Assembly: GCF_020524025.1 (NCBI RefSeq)
Contig: NZ_JAIVKN010000003.1
Span: 248,001 to 312,000, forward strand
Length of the DNA stretch: 64,000 nucleotides
Direction: 5' to 3'
Origin: Halobacillus litoralis
GTDB taxonomy: Bacteria; Bacillota; Bacilli; Bacillales; Halobacillaceae
Under the pieces are notes generated by a model. That model ran no database searches, had not been told where the DNA came from, and was given only the letters and a program-made list of their open reading frames with translations. Shown piece by piece: positions 1 through 10,235 of the stretch (the stretch's first letter is position 1; every line of letters starts with the position of its first letter). A program made the position numbers and the translations under genes.

Positions 1-1049
<1,049 letters not shown>

Positions 1050-1061
1050 TCACACATCTTA

Positions 1062-1601
1062 TTATTGATTTACTTTTACCATTGATGGTCGGATAACTCT
1101 GTCTTTCAAGCGATACCCTTTTTGAAGCTCTTCAACCACGACATTTGATTCGTAGTTTTCATCTTCCACCTGCATAATTGCCTGGTGAAGATGGGGATCA
1201 AATTCTTCCCCCTGAGCCGGGATTTCTTCCACTCCCTCTTTCTCAAGAGCAGTTTTGAATTGGTCATAGACCATCTTCATGCCATTGGCAAAGTTTTGAG
1301 CAGATTCACCATCTACTTCAACTTGTAATGCTCTCTCGAAATTATCCAAAGCAGGAATTAACTCTTCCACAAGACTTTGGGATCTATATTTCCGATCCGC
1401 TTCTTTTTCCTTTTGAGTGCGGCGACGAAAATTATCATAGTCCGCTTGGAGACGAAGCAATCGATTGTTGATTTCTTCCTTTTCGCTGCGGAGCTGCTCT
1501 AGCTCATCTGAACCAGACTCTTCCACAACTTCTTGTTGAGTCTCTTCTGCTTCTGTCTGTTCATCTTTTTCATCAATGATCTCTTGTTTGTTCTCTTCCA
1601 C
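1062..1601 (-). CDS. grpE: Nucleotide exchange factor GrpE
   Basis: Releases ADP from DnaK. Very acidic first ~45 residues, then a long heptad-rich helix ([20 protein letters not shown]) used for dimerisation, and a C-terminal beta domain ending in [16 protein letters not shown], typical of the family. Start choice: the longest frame begins with a GTG at 1610 that directly abuts AGGAGG, leaving no spacing; the in-frame GTG at 1601-1599 sits 8 bases after AGGAGG and is preferred, giving 179 residues. Lies between hrcA and dnaK; a hairpin separates it from hrcA. Confidence 0.96.
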   Translation of the reverse strand: MEENKQEIIDEKDEQTEAEETQQEVVEESGSDELEQLRSEKEEINNRLLRLQADYDNFRRRTQKEKEADRKYRSQSLVEELIPALDNFERALQVEVDGESAQNFANGMKMVYDQFKTALEKEGVEEIPAQGEEFDPHLHQAIMQVEDENYESNVVVEELQKGYRLKDRVIRPSMVKVNQ

Positions 1602-1675
1602 GACTTCCACCTCCTACTTTCCATTACACCGTTACTGACTATAACATGAATAGATATCCTGAAAAAGCAATAGAC

Positions 1676-1714
1676 AAAAAGAAGGGATGGGAAAAGTCCC
1701 CCATCTTCTTTTTT
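1676..1714 (-). terminator. Hairpin with U-run between hrcA and grpE
   Basis: On the plus strand AAAAAGAAG + ATGGG (two-base bulge GG between) pairs with CCCAT + CTTCTTTTT around an 8-base loop. On the minus strand the 3' arm ends in a T-rich run, so it resembles an intrinsic terminator or attenuator after hrcA, although grpE-dnaK follow in the same direction. It may lower read-through or act as a processing site. Confidence 0.6.
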
Positions 1715-1725
1715 CTCAAGCTGAT

Positions 1726-2748
1726 TTAATACCAGCCACGGAATGTATTTGTCATATGCTTGGATAATACATTCATTAATGAAAACATTCGATTATACTC
1801 CATGCGCGTAGGGCCTAACAAGGCTATGGTGCCCACCTGATCATTACCTAGATGGTAACTGGCAGTAATAAGACTGCAGTTTTGCATAGCATCGAATGGA
1901 TTTTCCTGACCGATTTTCACTTGAATCCCTTCCTGCCCGGATCGAAGCAGATCGGCCATTGCATTCTCTTGCTCAATCGTGGAATACAAAGACCGGACTT
2001 TATCAAGGTCTCTGAATTCAGGCTGCATGAGAATGTTGGTTTTTCCGCCAATGTAAAGTTTGGTCGGATGGTCATCCACTAGAGCTGCACGCAGATAGGA
2101 GAATGCCTCTTCGTGCTGATCTGTATGTTTTCTTAACAGATCATGAATCTCTGAATAAAGCTTCTCATGCAATTTCACTAATGGCACACCTTGAAGACGA
2201 CTGTTCAAGATGTTTACCATTTTCTCCAAATCTGCTCCTTTCATCTCAACAGGAACATTAAAGGCTCGATGCTCCACATGTCCCGTATCCGTGACTAAAA
2301 TGGCAATAGCAGATTGTTCCGAGAGCGGCACAATTTGCAGCTGCTTAAGCTTAGTCTCAAATACTTCAGGGCCTAAAATAATGGAGGTATAGTTGGTCAA
2401 ATCAGACAAAATACCTGCTGATTTTTGAACAACCCTTTCAAACTCCATCATTTTATCATTAAAAGCATCGCGGATTGTAATAATTTCCTGATCGGAAAGA
2501 CGAAATGGAGAAAGCAGATGGTCGACATAAAAGCGGTAGCCTTTTTCTGAAGGAACCCGCCCGGATGAAGAATGAGTTTTTTCAATAAAACCCATTTCCT
2601 CAAGATCGGCCATTTCATTTCGAATGGTTGCTGAACTAAAAGTCACAGCTTCCTTTTTGGCAATTGACCGCGACCCTACTGGCTGGGCGGTCAGAATGAA
2701 ATCATCAATTATCACTTGCAATATTAGCAACTGTCTTTCTGTTAACAT
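1726..2748 (-). CDS. hrcA: Heat-inducible transcription repressor HrcA
   Basis: Repressor of class I heat-shock genes; binds CIRCE and is kept active by GroEL. 340 residues, the usual size. N-terminal winged helix (about residues 1-70, with VGSRSIAKK and SSATIRNEMADLEEMG), then the GAF-like and inserted dimerising regions (YIGGKTNILMQPEF). ATG at 2748-2746 has a GGGGTGATC ribosome site. First gene of the operon and directly downstream of its own CIRCE operator, so autoregulated. Confidence 0.97.
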   Translation of the reverse strand: MLTERQLLILQVIIDDFILTAQPVGSRSIAKKEAVTFSSATIRNEMADLEEMGFIEKTHSSSGRVPSEKGYRFYVDHLLSPFRLSDQEIITIRDAFNDKMMEFERVVQKSAGILSDLTNYTSIILGPEVFETKLKQLQIVPLSEQSAIAILVTDTGHVEHRAFNVPVEMKGADLEKMVNILNSRLQGVPLVKLHEKLYSEIHDLLRKHTDQHEEAFSYLRAALVDDHPTKLYIGGKTNILMQPEFRDLDKVRSLYSTIEQENAMADLLRSGQEGIQVKIGQENPFDAMQNCSLITASYHLGNDQVGTIALLGPTRMEYNRMFSLMNVLSKHMTNTFRGWY

Positions 2749-2763
2749 CGATGATCACCCCTG

Positions 2764-2790
2764 TTAGCACTCGTCATTAGTGAGTGCTAA
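2764..2790. promoter_or_regulatory. CIRCE operator (HrcA binding site)
   Basis: Perfect consensus inverted repeat TTAGCACTC-N9-GAGTGCTAA, arms at 2764-2772 and 2782-2790. It lies between the promoter and the hrcA start, in the transcribed leader, as in other Bacillaceae dnaK operons. Confidence 0.98.
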
Positions 2791-2800
2791 ATCTAATAAT

Positions 2801-2829
2801 AAATTATCAAAAGGGTCCTGGGATGTCAA
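2801..2829 (-). promoter_or_regulatory. Sigma-A promoter of hrcA-grpE-dnaK
   Basis: Minus strand TTGACA (2829-2824), 17-base spacer, TAATTT (2806-2801), with TG one base before the -10. It sits just upstream of CIRCE, so bound HrcA would block initiation or clearance. Confidence 0.85.
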
Positions 2830-2846
2830 CGGAAAACCATTAATTT

Positions 2847-3986
2847 TTAATCATCCAACAAGAATTCCTGAAAAACTTCATTTCCTAAGATACGTCCTTT
2901 CGATGTCAATCGGATATACCCACTGTCTTCCTCAATCAAAGAACGATCTTTCAAGTTTATAAGGGCATGTCCAAAAATGTCGACGAGAGGAGAGCCATAC
3001 TTCTCTCCGAACCTGTCCTTGGATACACCTTCCGTTTTTCGAAGTCCCAGGAACATTTCTTCTTCCATCTCTTCTTTTCTACCGATCGGTTCTTCATGCA
3101 GCACCGGCTTCCCGTCAGCCATTGCTTTTTTCACATAAGCTGGCAGAGGGCGGATGTTGATTGTCCGTTTACCAGGAAGATAACCGTGAGCACCAGCCCC
3201 GATCCCGAAGTAATATTCATTATTCCAGTATGTCAAATTATGTTTACTTTCAAACCCAGGTTTAGCGAAGTTACTGATCTCATATTGTTTGGCACCTGCC
3301 TGTGACAATTTGCTTTGAAGAAGCTCATACATTGCGGCTTCGTCATCTTCCGGCGCTTTAGTCAGCTTACCCTTTTTGTAGCGTTGATAAAAGATAGTCT
3401 TCGGCTCAATTTGTAAGGAATAAGAGGAATAATGCGGAAGGTTGAACTGCATGGCTTCATCAATCGTTCTTTCAAAGTCCTCCACCGTCTGACCAGGAAG
3501 AGCATACATTAAATCAATGCTGATATTTGAAAGCCCTGCTTGCAGAAGACGATCAATATTTGTATAAACATCTTTCACTTTGTGTACGCGTCCGATTTTT
3601 TCGAGCATATCATCATCAAACACCTGCACTCCGAGCGATATTCTGTCGACACCATATGATTTTAACAGACGGACCTTTTCCATATCTAAATCACCAGGAT
3701 TGGCCTCAAACGTATATTCTTCGCAGGCTGCAATATCAAAATGCTGGTCAATCATATCCAAAAGCTTCTCAAGCTGCTGATGGTTAACAGCAGTTGGTGT
3801 ACCCCCGCCGACAAAAATGGTACGTACACGTGCTTTTTCACCAGGAATATACGTGTGGATTTCTTGCTCGAGCGCTTCCAAATATTCATCAGCAAGACGT
3901 TCATTATAAAAAAACTTAGTAAAGTCGCAATAATGGCAGATCTGCTGACAAAATGGGATGTGTATATATGCGGACGGGATATTCAT
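2847..3986 (-). CDS. hemW: HemW, heme chaperone-like radical SAM protein
   Basis: Radical SAM protein of the HemN-like family now called HemW, proposed to deliver heme rather than oxidise coproporphyrinogen. Sees the HIPFCQQICHYCDF block, whose CxxxCxxC cysteines bind a 4Fe-4S cluster, then GGGTPTA (SAM binding) and a C-terminal HemN_C-like domain. Start: an in-frame ATG exists at 4004, but the ATG at 3986 follows AAAGGTGG with good spacing and gives 379 residues. Lies between lepA and hrcA as in B. subtilis. A lepA terminator-like hairpin precedes it, and the heat-shock promoter follows. Confidence 0.93.
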   Translation of the reverse strand: MNIPSAYIHIPFCQQICHYCDFTKFFYNERLADEYLEALEQEIHTYIPGEKARVRTIFVGGGTPTAVNHQQLEKLLDMIDQHFDIAACEEYTFEANPGDLDMEKVRLLKSYGVDRISLGVQVFDDDMLEKIGRVHKVKDVYTNIDRLLQAGLSNISIDLMYALPGQTVEDFERTIDEAMQFNLPHYSSYSLQIEPKTIFYQRYKKGKLTKAPEDDEAAMYELLQSKLSQAGAKQYEISNFAKPGFESKHNLTYWNNEYYFGIGAGAHGYLPGKRTINIRPLPAYVKKAMADGKPVLHEEPIGRKEEMEEEMFLGLRKTEGVSKDRFGEKYGSPLVDIFGHALINLKDRSLIEEDSGYIRLTSKGRILGNEVFQEFLLDD

Positions 3987-4009
3987 AGATGTTCCACCTT
4001 TCATAAGGA

Positions 4010-4037
4010 AAACCGCAAGAGATAAATCTCCTGCGGT
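4010..4037 (-). terminator. Terminator-like hairpin after lepA
   Basis: Arms ACCGCAAGAGAT (4012-4023) and ATCTCCTGCGGT (4026-4037), one G.U pair when read on the minus strand, followed there by four T. Short T-run makes it a weak or partial terminator between lepA and hemW. Confidence 0.55.
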
Positions 4038-4058
4038 CTAAAATGTAAAACTTTAGGT

Positions 4059-5873
4059 TTAATCTTCGTTCAAATCAAGTACAGACATGAAGGCTTCCTG
4101 CGGCACCTCTACAGAGCCAACCATCTTCATGCGTTTTTTACCTTCTTTTTGTTTCTCAAGCAGCTTACGCTTACGCGAGATATCTCCACCGTAACATTTA
4201 GAAAGGACGTTTTTACGCATCGCTTTAATCGTTGTTCGAGCGACAATCTTATTACCGATTGCTGCTTGAACCGGAACCTCAAACTGCTGTCTTGGAATCA
4301 ACTCTTTCAGTTTTTCAGCAATCAGTTTACCGCGTTCATAAGCAAAATCGCGGTGAACGATAAAGGATAAGGCATCGATGGTATCTCCGTTCAGAAGAAT
4401 GTCCATCTTCACGAGATTTGAAGGGCGGTAGCCGATTAATTCATAATCAAATGACGCATATCCCTTTGTCTGGGACTTCAAAGAGTCAAAGAAGTCATAC
4501 ACAATTTCAGACAGAGGAATTTCATACACGATATTAACCCGGTTATCATCCAAATACTGCATGTCCATGAAGTTCCCACGTTTACGCTGGCAGATCTCCA
4601 TAACTGGACCTACATAATCGTTTGGAACCATAATGGTAGCTTTTACAAACGGCTCCTGCACCTCTTCCAGCTTCTGATTATCCGGCATCATAGAAGGGTT
4701 ATCGACATTCGTTTCTGTTCCATCTGTCATGGTAACTTTATAAATAACACTTGGAGCGGTTGTAATCAGGTCTATCTTATACTCGCGCTCAATGCGCTCC
4801 TGAATAATTTCCATATGCAGCATTCCAAGGAAGCCACAGCGGAAACCAAACCCTAGTGCCTGAGATGTTTCTGCTTCATATTGAAGCGAAGAATCGTTCA
4901 GTTCTAGACGCTCCAAGGCATCTCTTAAATCATTATATTTATTGGCATCGACCGGATACATACCACAGAACACCATCGGATTCATCCTTTTATATCCTGG
5001 CAGAGGCTCTGCTGCAGGATTATTGGCAAGAGTAATGGTGTCACCCACGCGGCTGTCTCCAATGTTTTTTATGGAAGCAGTTAAATAACCTACATCTCCA
5101 ACATTCAGTTCTTTCAATGGTGTAGGTGTCGGTCGGAACACACCCACTTCGTTCACTTCAAACTCTTTCCCTGTAGCCATCATTTTGATTTTATCTCCAA
5201 GCTTAATGGACCCTTCACGCACACAAGTGTAAGCTACTACACCACGATAAGAATCATAAAGAGAGTCAAAAATCAGAGCTTTTGTCGGGTCTTCTACATT
5301 CCCGACAGGAGCAGGGATATCTGACACAATCCGCTCCAGGATTTCATCAATACCGACACCTTCTTTAGCTGAAGCTAAAATCGCATCAGAGGCATCAATA
5401 CCAATAACATCTTCAATCTCCTGCTTAATTCGTTCAGGATCTGCACCAGGCAGGTCAATCTTATTGATGACCGGGATAATCTCCAAGTCATTTTCAAGCG
5501 CCAAATAAACATTGGCAAGTGTCTGGGCTTCGATTCCCTGTGCGGCATCTACTACAAGAATTGCCCCTTCACAAGCTGCTAAGCTTCGGGAAACCTCATA
5601 TGTAAAGTCGACGTGCCCAGGTGTATCGATTAAATGAAACGTGTAATCCTGTCCATCATTTGCTTCATAATTTAACTGAACGGCATTTAACTTAATAGTA
5701 ATCCCGCGTTCCCGCTCAAGATCCATTGCATCAAGAAACTGTTCTTTCATTTCTCTTTGAGTTAAAGCCTTGGTTTTTTCTAAAATACGATCAGCAAGTG
5801 TCGATTTCCCGTGGTCGATATGGGCGATAATCGAAAAATTGCGGACCCTTTCTTGTTTTGATTGTGCTGTCAA
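4059..5873 (-). CDS. lepA: Elongation factor 4 (LepA), back-translocating GTPase
   Basis: Ribosome-associated GTPase related to EF-G. 604 residues. G1 AHIDHGKST near residue 17, G3 DTPGHVDF, G4 NKIDLPGAD, followed by domain II, EF-G-like domains and the LepA-specific C-terminal domain ([20 protein letters not shown]). Start is TTG at 5873-5871, behind AGGAGTGA with 6-base spacing. Has its own near-consensus promoter. Confidence 0.98.
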   Translation of the reverse strand: MTAQSKQERVRNFSIIAHIDHGKSTLADRILEKTKALTQREMKEQFLDAMDLERERGITIKLNAVQLNYEANDGQDYTFHLIDTPGHVDFTYEVSRSLAACEGAILVVDAAQGIEAQTLANVYLALENDLEIIPVINKIDLPGADPERIKQEIEDVIGIDASDAILASAKEGVGIDEILERIVSDIPAPVGNVEDPTKALIFDSLYDSYRGVVAYTCVREGSIKLGDKIKMMATGKEFEVNEVGVFRPTPTPLKELNVGDVGYLTASIKNIGDSRVGDTITLANNPAAEPLPGYKRMNPMVFCGMYPVDANKYNDLRDALERLELNDSSLQYEAETSQALGFGFRCGFLGMLHMEIIQERIEREYKIDLITTAPSVIYKVTMTDGTETNVDNPSMMPDNQKLEEVQEPFVKATIMVPNDYVGPVMEICQRKRGNFMDMQYLDDNRVNIVYEIPLSEIVYDFFDSLKSQTKGYASFDYELIGYRPSNLVKMDILLNGDTIDALSFIVHRDFAYERGKLIAEKLKELIPRQQFEVPVQAAIGNKIVARTTIKAMRKNVLSKCYGGDISRKRKLLEKQKEGKKRMKMVGSVEVPQEAFMSVLDLNED

Positions 5874-5915
5874 CTTAAATCACTCCTACTGAATTCGACA
5901 CAAATATCTAGGTTG

Positions 5916-5944
5916 ATTATAGCAATACAAAGAGGATTATTCAA
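5916..5944 (-). promoter_or_regulatory. Sigma-A promoter of lepA
   Basis: Minus strand TTGAAT (5944-5939), 17-base spacer, TATAAT (5921-5916), with extended TGC before the -10. About 40 bases upstream of the lepA TTG. Confidence 0.85.
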
Positions 5945-5970
5945 TGTTCAGCTGAAGAACAGCCATCTAC

Positions 5971-6288
5971 TTACGATCCTGCCTGTATAATTCCAGCTAA
6001 AACAACGATTACACCATTAAATATAAGAGCAACTCCTTCTCCAATCCCCAGAGCAAATTGAGATATCCAGGGGATCGTTTCTTCTATTTCAGGAGGGGTG
6101 CACCGGCATTCAGCTGTTTTTGGTTCGTCCTCTTTTTCTTGTGCCTTAGGCGGCTCCTGCAGTTTTACATCAGCTGTAACCGCTGAAGGACGCTGTTCAT
6201 CAAGTTTATCATTGTTCTGCTCAATTCCATACAGTGCCCCTGCGATAAAAACCGCCCCAATCAAGATAATTCCAATCAGCCACCGCAT
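5971..6288 (-). CDS. yqxA: YqxA-like membrane-anchored protein (DUF3679 family)
   Basis: Small protein of unknown function, placed by its position between spoIIP and lepA and by size. One N-terminal membrane anchor (WLIGIILIGAVFIAGALYG), an acidic linker with a CRC pair, and a second hydrophobic stretch near the C-terminus (GVALIFNGVIVVLAGIIQAG). The longest frame starts at 6315, overlapping the spoIIP stop by one base, but the ATG at 6288 lies 6 bases after a strong GGGAGGAGG and is preferred (105 residues). Identification is by synteny; function unknown. Confidence 0.75.
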   Translation of the reverse strand: MRWLIGIILIGAVFIAGALYGIEQNNDKLDEQRPSAVTADVKLQEPPKAQEKEDEPKTAECRCTPPEIEETIPWISQFALGIGEGVALIFNGVIVVLAGIIQAGS

Positions 6289-6314
6289 AAGCCCCCTCCT
6301 CCCTGCTATATTCA

Positions 6315-7457
6315 TTATGAAGAGACTTTTTCATCTTCAAAATAAAACTCACTAAATATCTCTGCCATAATATCAGCCGATCGGTATAATTCATCAAGGT
6401 GGTTATATACACCACCAAATTCAATTAAGATGGCATTCGGGTTCATATCCTGATTGTAAATTCCGTCAACCCCTGCCCCCTTCTTCGTTATTACACCGCG
6501 GCTTATTCCTGGGTATTTTTCTTCCAGTCGTTTGTGGATCTCTGAGGCGAAAGCTAAGTTCTTTTCGTACTGTGGGTTTTCTGCTCCAATAACAAATGCA
6601 AAACGCGCGTAATCTTTTCCTTTGATGGTTGTCGTTGTATGCTCACGCCCGAGACTATCCCGGTGAAGATCAAAGAAATAATTTAAGGAACCATTTTGAC
6701 TCATCGCCTCCTCAACAACTGGTCTCACAGCATCATAGGACTCATAATATTCAAGTCCTTTTTCACTTCTTAATGCAGCAACGTCTGTTGTGTCAACAAT
6801 CGTACCAATCCCTCTTCTTTCCAAACTATCACCTAAACGCTCCCCTACGAGTGTAATATTTACTTTTCCATCATAGACCGTTGATTTATCAGGTAAGTGC
6901 GGGTAAAACGATTCTGTATTATGTGTATGATAGATATAAACACGATCCTTACCAACCGGGACTTTCTTTGAATCATCCTCCGGCCGCTGATCTTCTTCTA
7001 CTACTCCTTCTTCTCCACGATCGTCCACTTCCATCGGCGGCTCTGACTCAATAGGGAGTGTAGAAAAGTCCGTTCCTTCCCCTGCAATAATAATTTGACT
7101 GTTATAAGAAGATAACCCAGGGATTTCTCTCCCTAACAAACTTCTTGGATCATTGGGGGTCAAACTGGTTAATAGTTGAAAAGATAACGTCCCAAGGCCG
7201 GGAATACGGTTTCCAGCGGGATGAGCATCTTTAAACGCTTTGTTCTCCATCTCGAATAAATAAAGGAATGAGCTTCCTTCAAGCTTCGCTGTCCACTCTT
7301 GAATGGTGCTCGAATATACCTTGTAAGTAGTTTTAGCCCCAGTTAAAATTCCAATTCCAATGAATAGCAGGAGTAAAACGGCAACAGCGATGACTGTCCA
7401 TCTTGTCCCCTGCTTCATGTAACTCGTTTTGTTCTTCAATTTTGGGTACTGAGACAT
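6315..7457 (-). CDS. spoIIP: Stage II sporulation protein P
   Basis: Peptidoglycan amidase/endopeptidase of the engulfment complex with SpoIID and SpoIIM, made in the mother cell. 380 residues with one N-terminal membrane anchor (about 19-40), a low-complexity acidic linker (DRGEEGVVEEDQRPEDDSKK) and the catalytic domain starting at VYIYHTHNTESFYPHL, with DLHRDSLGR and the late LIEFGG block. ATG follows GGGAGG. Downstream of gpr and upstream of yqxA, as in B. subtilis. Likely sigma-E controlled. Confidence 0.96.
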   Translation of the reverse strand: MSQYPKLKNKTSYMKQGTRWTVIAVAVLLLLFIGIGILTGAKTTYKVYSSTIQEWTAKLEGSSFLYLFEMENKAFKDAHPAGNRIPGLGTLSFQLLTSLTPNDPRSLLGREIPGLSSYNSQIIIAGEGTDFSTLPIESEPPMEVDDRGEEGVVEEDQRPEDDSKKVPVGKDRVYIYHTHNTESFYPHLPDKSTVYDGKVNITLVGERLGDSLERRGIGTIVDTTDVAALRSEKGLEYYESYDAVRPVVEEAMSQNGSLNYFFDLHRDSLGREHTTTTIKGKDYARFAFVIGAENPQYEKNLAFASEIHKRLEEKYPGISRGVITKKGAGVDGIYNQDMNPNAILIEFGGVYNHLDELYRSADIMAEIFSEFYFEDEKVSS

Positions 7458-7489
7458 AAAAAATCCTCCCTCATACTCTATCTAGTAAA

Positions 7490-7515
7490 TGGTATGAATG
7501 AGAGGATTCTAATAG
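7490..7515 (-). promoter_or_regulatory. spoIIP: Possible sigma-E promoter of spoIIP
   Basis: Minus strand TTCTATT, 14-base spacer, CATACCAT, partly matching the sigma-E pattern (TCATATT / CATACAnT). The -35 lies inside a perfect inverted repeat TAATAGA-N7-TCTATTA at 7510-7530. Weak call. Confidence 0.35.
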
Positions 7516-7534
7516 AACCGGACTCTATTAAATT

Positions 7535-8626
7535 TTACCTATTATATGTCTGCACTTCTCCATCTTCCACTCCTGGATGCAAAGCGCCATTGATGCCTGT
7601 AGCAATGACATGTGCCATGTCCTTAATAAAACTATCTACCTCTTTAGGAGTTACCATTAAATTATGACCAAGTGGTGTCAAAACTTCTTTGATCAGCTGT
7701 TTCTTCTCAGCTTCTTCCAGCTGGCCGAACATCCCAAGCACCGCTTTACTCTGCTCCTCATTCGGGTGATCTTCTTCAGTGAGTCTTTTTCTTTCAAAAG
7801 GATTCATTGCTGGTGATAAAGCATTCGATGGACGATCCTTTTCCTTCCACTCTCTTCCAAAATGCTTTAATACATAATCGATGGTATCACTTGTAATCGT
7901 CACAGCATCAACAACAGTAGGAACTCCAATAGAAATTACAGGAATACCGTACGTTTCTCTGCTGATCTCTTTTCGCTTGTTGCCAACGCCTGACCCTGGA
8001 TGTATCCCCGTATCTGATAACTGAATGGTCGCATTAATACGGTTGATAGATCGGGAGGCTAACGCATCGATAACTAAAACAAAATCAGGTTTCGTCTCCT
8101 CGATAATTCCATGCACCATGTCACTGGTTTCAATCCCGGTTACTCCCATAACTCCAGGTGTAACAGCCGACACCGGCCGATAACCCTCAGATACGGTTTC
8201 CGGACGGAGTTCAAATAAATGACTGGTTACATACACCTCTTCGGTTACCAACGGCCCAAGGGCATCGGGTGTCACATTATGATTCCCTAATCCAACAATC
8301 AACCCCCGGTCCATTTCTTTTATTCCGCATTCACTCATTAGTTTTCTTAATTGCCCAGATAACGTCTTGGATAAGTTCATCTGCAGATTGCGGTCCTGTT
8401 TACGAATCGCCAGCGACTCTAAAGTTACATAATGTCCAGCTTTCTTGCCTATACGCTCCGCCCCTGCTTCATCCACAGTTACATAAGTAATGGTTATATC
8501 ATCTTTCTTATTTTCATGAACTTCAACACCGTCTGAATCCGATGATTCCGGATCATCTTTAACGTTCATCTCCTGTGCTTCAAGAGCTAAATCCGTTCTT
8601 AATAAATCGGCGAATTTTTCCTCCAT
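7535..8626 (-). CDS. gpr: Germination protease Gpr (spore protease)
   Basis: Aspartic-type endopeptidase that degrades small acid-soluble spore proteins during germination. 363 residues, close to the family length. Shows [46 protein letters not shown] and [15 protein letters not shown], the family's conserved core. Made as a zymogen: an acidic N-terminal propeptide precedes the cleaved region. ATG follows AAGGAGG. Upstream of spoIIP and divergent from rpsT; expected to be made in the forespore. Confidence 0.96.
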   Translation of the reverse strand: MEEKFADLLRTDLALEAQEMNVKDDPESSDSDGVEVHENKKDDITITYVTVDEAGAERIGKKAGHYVTLESLAIRKQDRNLQMNLSKTLSGQLRKLMSECGIKEMDRGLIVGLGNHNVTPDALGPLVTEEVYVTSHLFELRPETVSEGYRPVSAVTPGVMGVTGIETSDMVHGIIEETKPDFVLVIDALASRSINRINATIQLSDTGIHPGSGVGNKRKEISRETYGIPVISIGVPTVVDAVTITSDTIDYVLKHFGREWKEKDRPSNALSPAMNPFERKRLTEEDHPNEEQSKAVLGMFGQLEEAEKKQLIKEVLTPLGHNLMVTPKEVDSFIKDMAHVIATGINGALHPGVEDGEVQTYNR

Positions 8627-8647
8627 TCATCTCAACCTCCTTAAAAC

Positions 8648-8677
8648 AATCTTCTCCTATACATGTCGAAACTATGC
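8648..8677 (-). promoter_or_regulatory. gpr: Possible forespore (sigma-F/G type) promoter of gpr
   Basis: Minus strand GCATA (8677-8673), 15-base spacer, GGAGAAGATT (8657-8648), one mismatch from the sigma-F -10 pattern GGnrAnAnTw. Spacer is one base short. Supported by the known forespore expression of gpr; weak. Confidence 0.35.
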
Positions 8678-8706
8678 AAATCCGAAGAGAAGGATTAATA
8701 TAAGTA

Positions 8707-8735
8707 TTGAAAACCGCTTCTAGCTCTGGTAAAAT
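8707..8735 (+). promoter_or_regulatory. rpsT: Sigma-A promoter of rpsT
   Basis: TTGAAA (8707-8712), 17-base spacer, TAAAAT (8730-8735) with an extended TGG immediately upstream. About 50 bases before the rpsT start. Confidence 0.85.
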
Positions 8736-8787
8736 GTCTTTTGTTCGATATGAATGAGTCTTTTGTTTTTACCTAGGAGGTGAAACT

Positions 8788-9048
8788 ATGCCTAATATTA
8801 AATCAGCTAAAAAACGTGTACGTGTAAATGATGACGCTCGTTCTTTGAATGCAGCATTCAAATCAGACATGCGTACTGCGGTTAAACGTGTAGAAAAGCT
8901 TGTTGAAAGTAAAGAAGTAGAGAATGCGAAAGAAGCACTTCCTACAGCTGTTAAGAAAATCGACAAAGCTGTTCAGCGCGGTGCCCTTCATCAAAATACA
9001 GGGAACCGTAAAAAATCCCGCCTAACTAAATTAGTTAACGCATTATAA
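8788..9048 (+). CDS. rpsT: Small ribosomal subunit protein bS20
   Basis: Primary 16S rRNA-binding protein. 86 residues, lysine/arginine-rich, starting MPNIKSAKKRVRVNDDA and ending in KKSRLTKLVNAL, as usual for bS20. ATG follows TAGGAGGTG. Single-gene unit transcribed opposite to its neighbours, with own promoter and terminators. Confidence 0.98.
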   Translation: MPNIKSAKKRVRVNDDARSLNAAFKSDMRTAVKRVEKLVESKEVENAKEALPTAVKKIDKAVQRGALHQNTGNRKKSRLTKLVNAL

Positions 9049-9073
9049 TTCATTCGTTATTTATGACCAACAG

Positions 9074-9102
9074 ACGATCCTTCTTATGAACGGGTCGTTT
9101 TT
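9074..9102 (+). terminator. rpsT terminator
   Basis: Arms ACGATCC (9074-9080) and GGGTCGT (9092-9098) with one G.U pair, followed by TTTTT. Confidence 0.75.
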
Positions 9103-9107
9103 ACATG

Positions 9108-9138
9108 AAGAAGCCCTCCGGACTCCGGAGGGCTTCTT
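9108..9138. terminator. Bidirectional terminator between rpsT and holA
   Basis: Fourteen-base perfect stem AAGAAGCCCTCCGG / CCGGAGGGCTTCTT with a 3-base loop between two convergent genes. Confidence 0.85.
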
Positions 9139-9195
9139 TGCTGTAACTATCTATGTCATTACCGATTTTCTATCATGAAGCTCCCCTTTAATGAT

Positions 9196-10215
9196 TTAAG
9201 ATATTACAGACTGTCCCTGCTTGATGTGAATCAACTGATAGAGGAGCATTTCAAAGGCGAGTGACTTTTCCATTCTACCTTGTTTCAGCGTGTGGTCGGT
9301 TTCAGCTAACTGATTCATGATTTGATTTAGTTCCTGGTTCGAGAAAAACCGCTCTCTTTTTAGTGCCATTTTTATGACATAGGGATGGGCTTTAATATAA
9401 CTTTTCATTTGATTTTGACCATATCCTTTTTGCTTCAGGACTTTGGCCTGGTTGATAATCCTGAACTGTGAAGCCAGCAGGGCGGTTAAAGCAATAGGCT
9501 CTTCATTCAGTTTTTCCAGATCTTTGTAAATCCTTATAGCTCTCCCTAAATCTTTCTCCATGACAGCATCTACAAGCTTAAGCCCCGAAGCTTCTGCGCT
9601 ATGAGAAAGCAGTTGTTCCGCCAGCTCTCTTGTCACTGTCCCGCCTTCTCCGACATTCAGTGCCAGCTTTTCCATTTCATTTCTCAACGCCATTAAATTC
9701 GCACCGATCTCCTGTGTGAACAACTCATAGATTTCTTTTGGGACTGTAATATGTAATTCATCAGCGAGCGTTTGAATCCATTTATCTATGTCCCATTCTT
9801 TTACCGGCTGGCAGTTAATGACTTCTCCATGTTTTTTTAACTGCTTAAAAATCTTTTTCCGTTCATCCAGTTTTTCATAAGGCGCAATCAACACCAATGT
9901 TGTATATTCAGCAGGGTTTTGTAAATACTCGAGCAAAGCATCTACATCATGCTCAAAACTCAATTTATCCGGCTTCGCTTTTAGAAAAACAGGATGATGT
10001 GCAATGACCACTTTCCCATCCCCTAAGAAAGGAAATGTTTCCGCATCTGTGACAATGTCTTCCACAGGCGTTTCTTCCAGGTCATACTGCGACACATTAA
10101 ATTCCTGATCTTCTTTTTTTAACTTTTTTTGAATGATTTTATCTTTATTCTGCTGAATAAGATAAGATTCTTCTCCATATAATAAGTACACTTGTGATTG
10201 TTTTGAATCGACCAT
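9196..10215 (-). CDS. holA: DNA polymerase III subunit delta
   Basis: Clamp-loader delta subunit that opens the beta sliding clamp. 339 residues (YqeN type): N-terminal part with VYLLYGEESYLIQQ, central AAA+-like fold lacking a Walker A motif as usual for delta, and C-terminal helical region (TALLASQFRIINQAKVLK). ATG at 10215-10213; nearest ribosome site AGGAAGG is 11 bases away, rather far. Downstream of the structured segment at 10236-10442. Confidence 0.95.
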   Translation of the reverse strand: MVDSKQSQVYLLYGEESYLIQQNKDKIIQKKLKKEDQEFNVSQYDLEETPVEDIVTDAETFPFLGDGKVVIAHHPVFLKAKPDKLSFEHDVDALLEYLQNPAEYTTLVLIAPYEKLDERKKIFKQLKKHGEVINCQPVKEWDIDKWIQTLADELHITVPKEIYELFTQEIGANLMALRNEMEKLALNVGEGGTVTRELAEQLLSHSAEASGLKLVDAVMEKDLGRAIRIYKDLEKLNEEPIALTALLASQFRIINQAKVLKQKGYGQNQMKSYIKAHPYVIKMALKRERFFSNQELNQIMNQLAETDHTLKQGRMEKSLAFEMLLYQLIHIKQGQSVIS

Positions 10216-10235
10216 ATTGTGGTTGTCCTTCCTTT

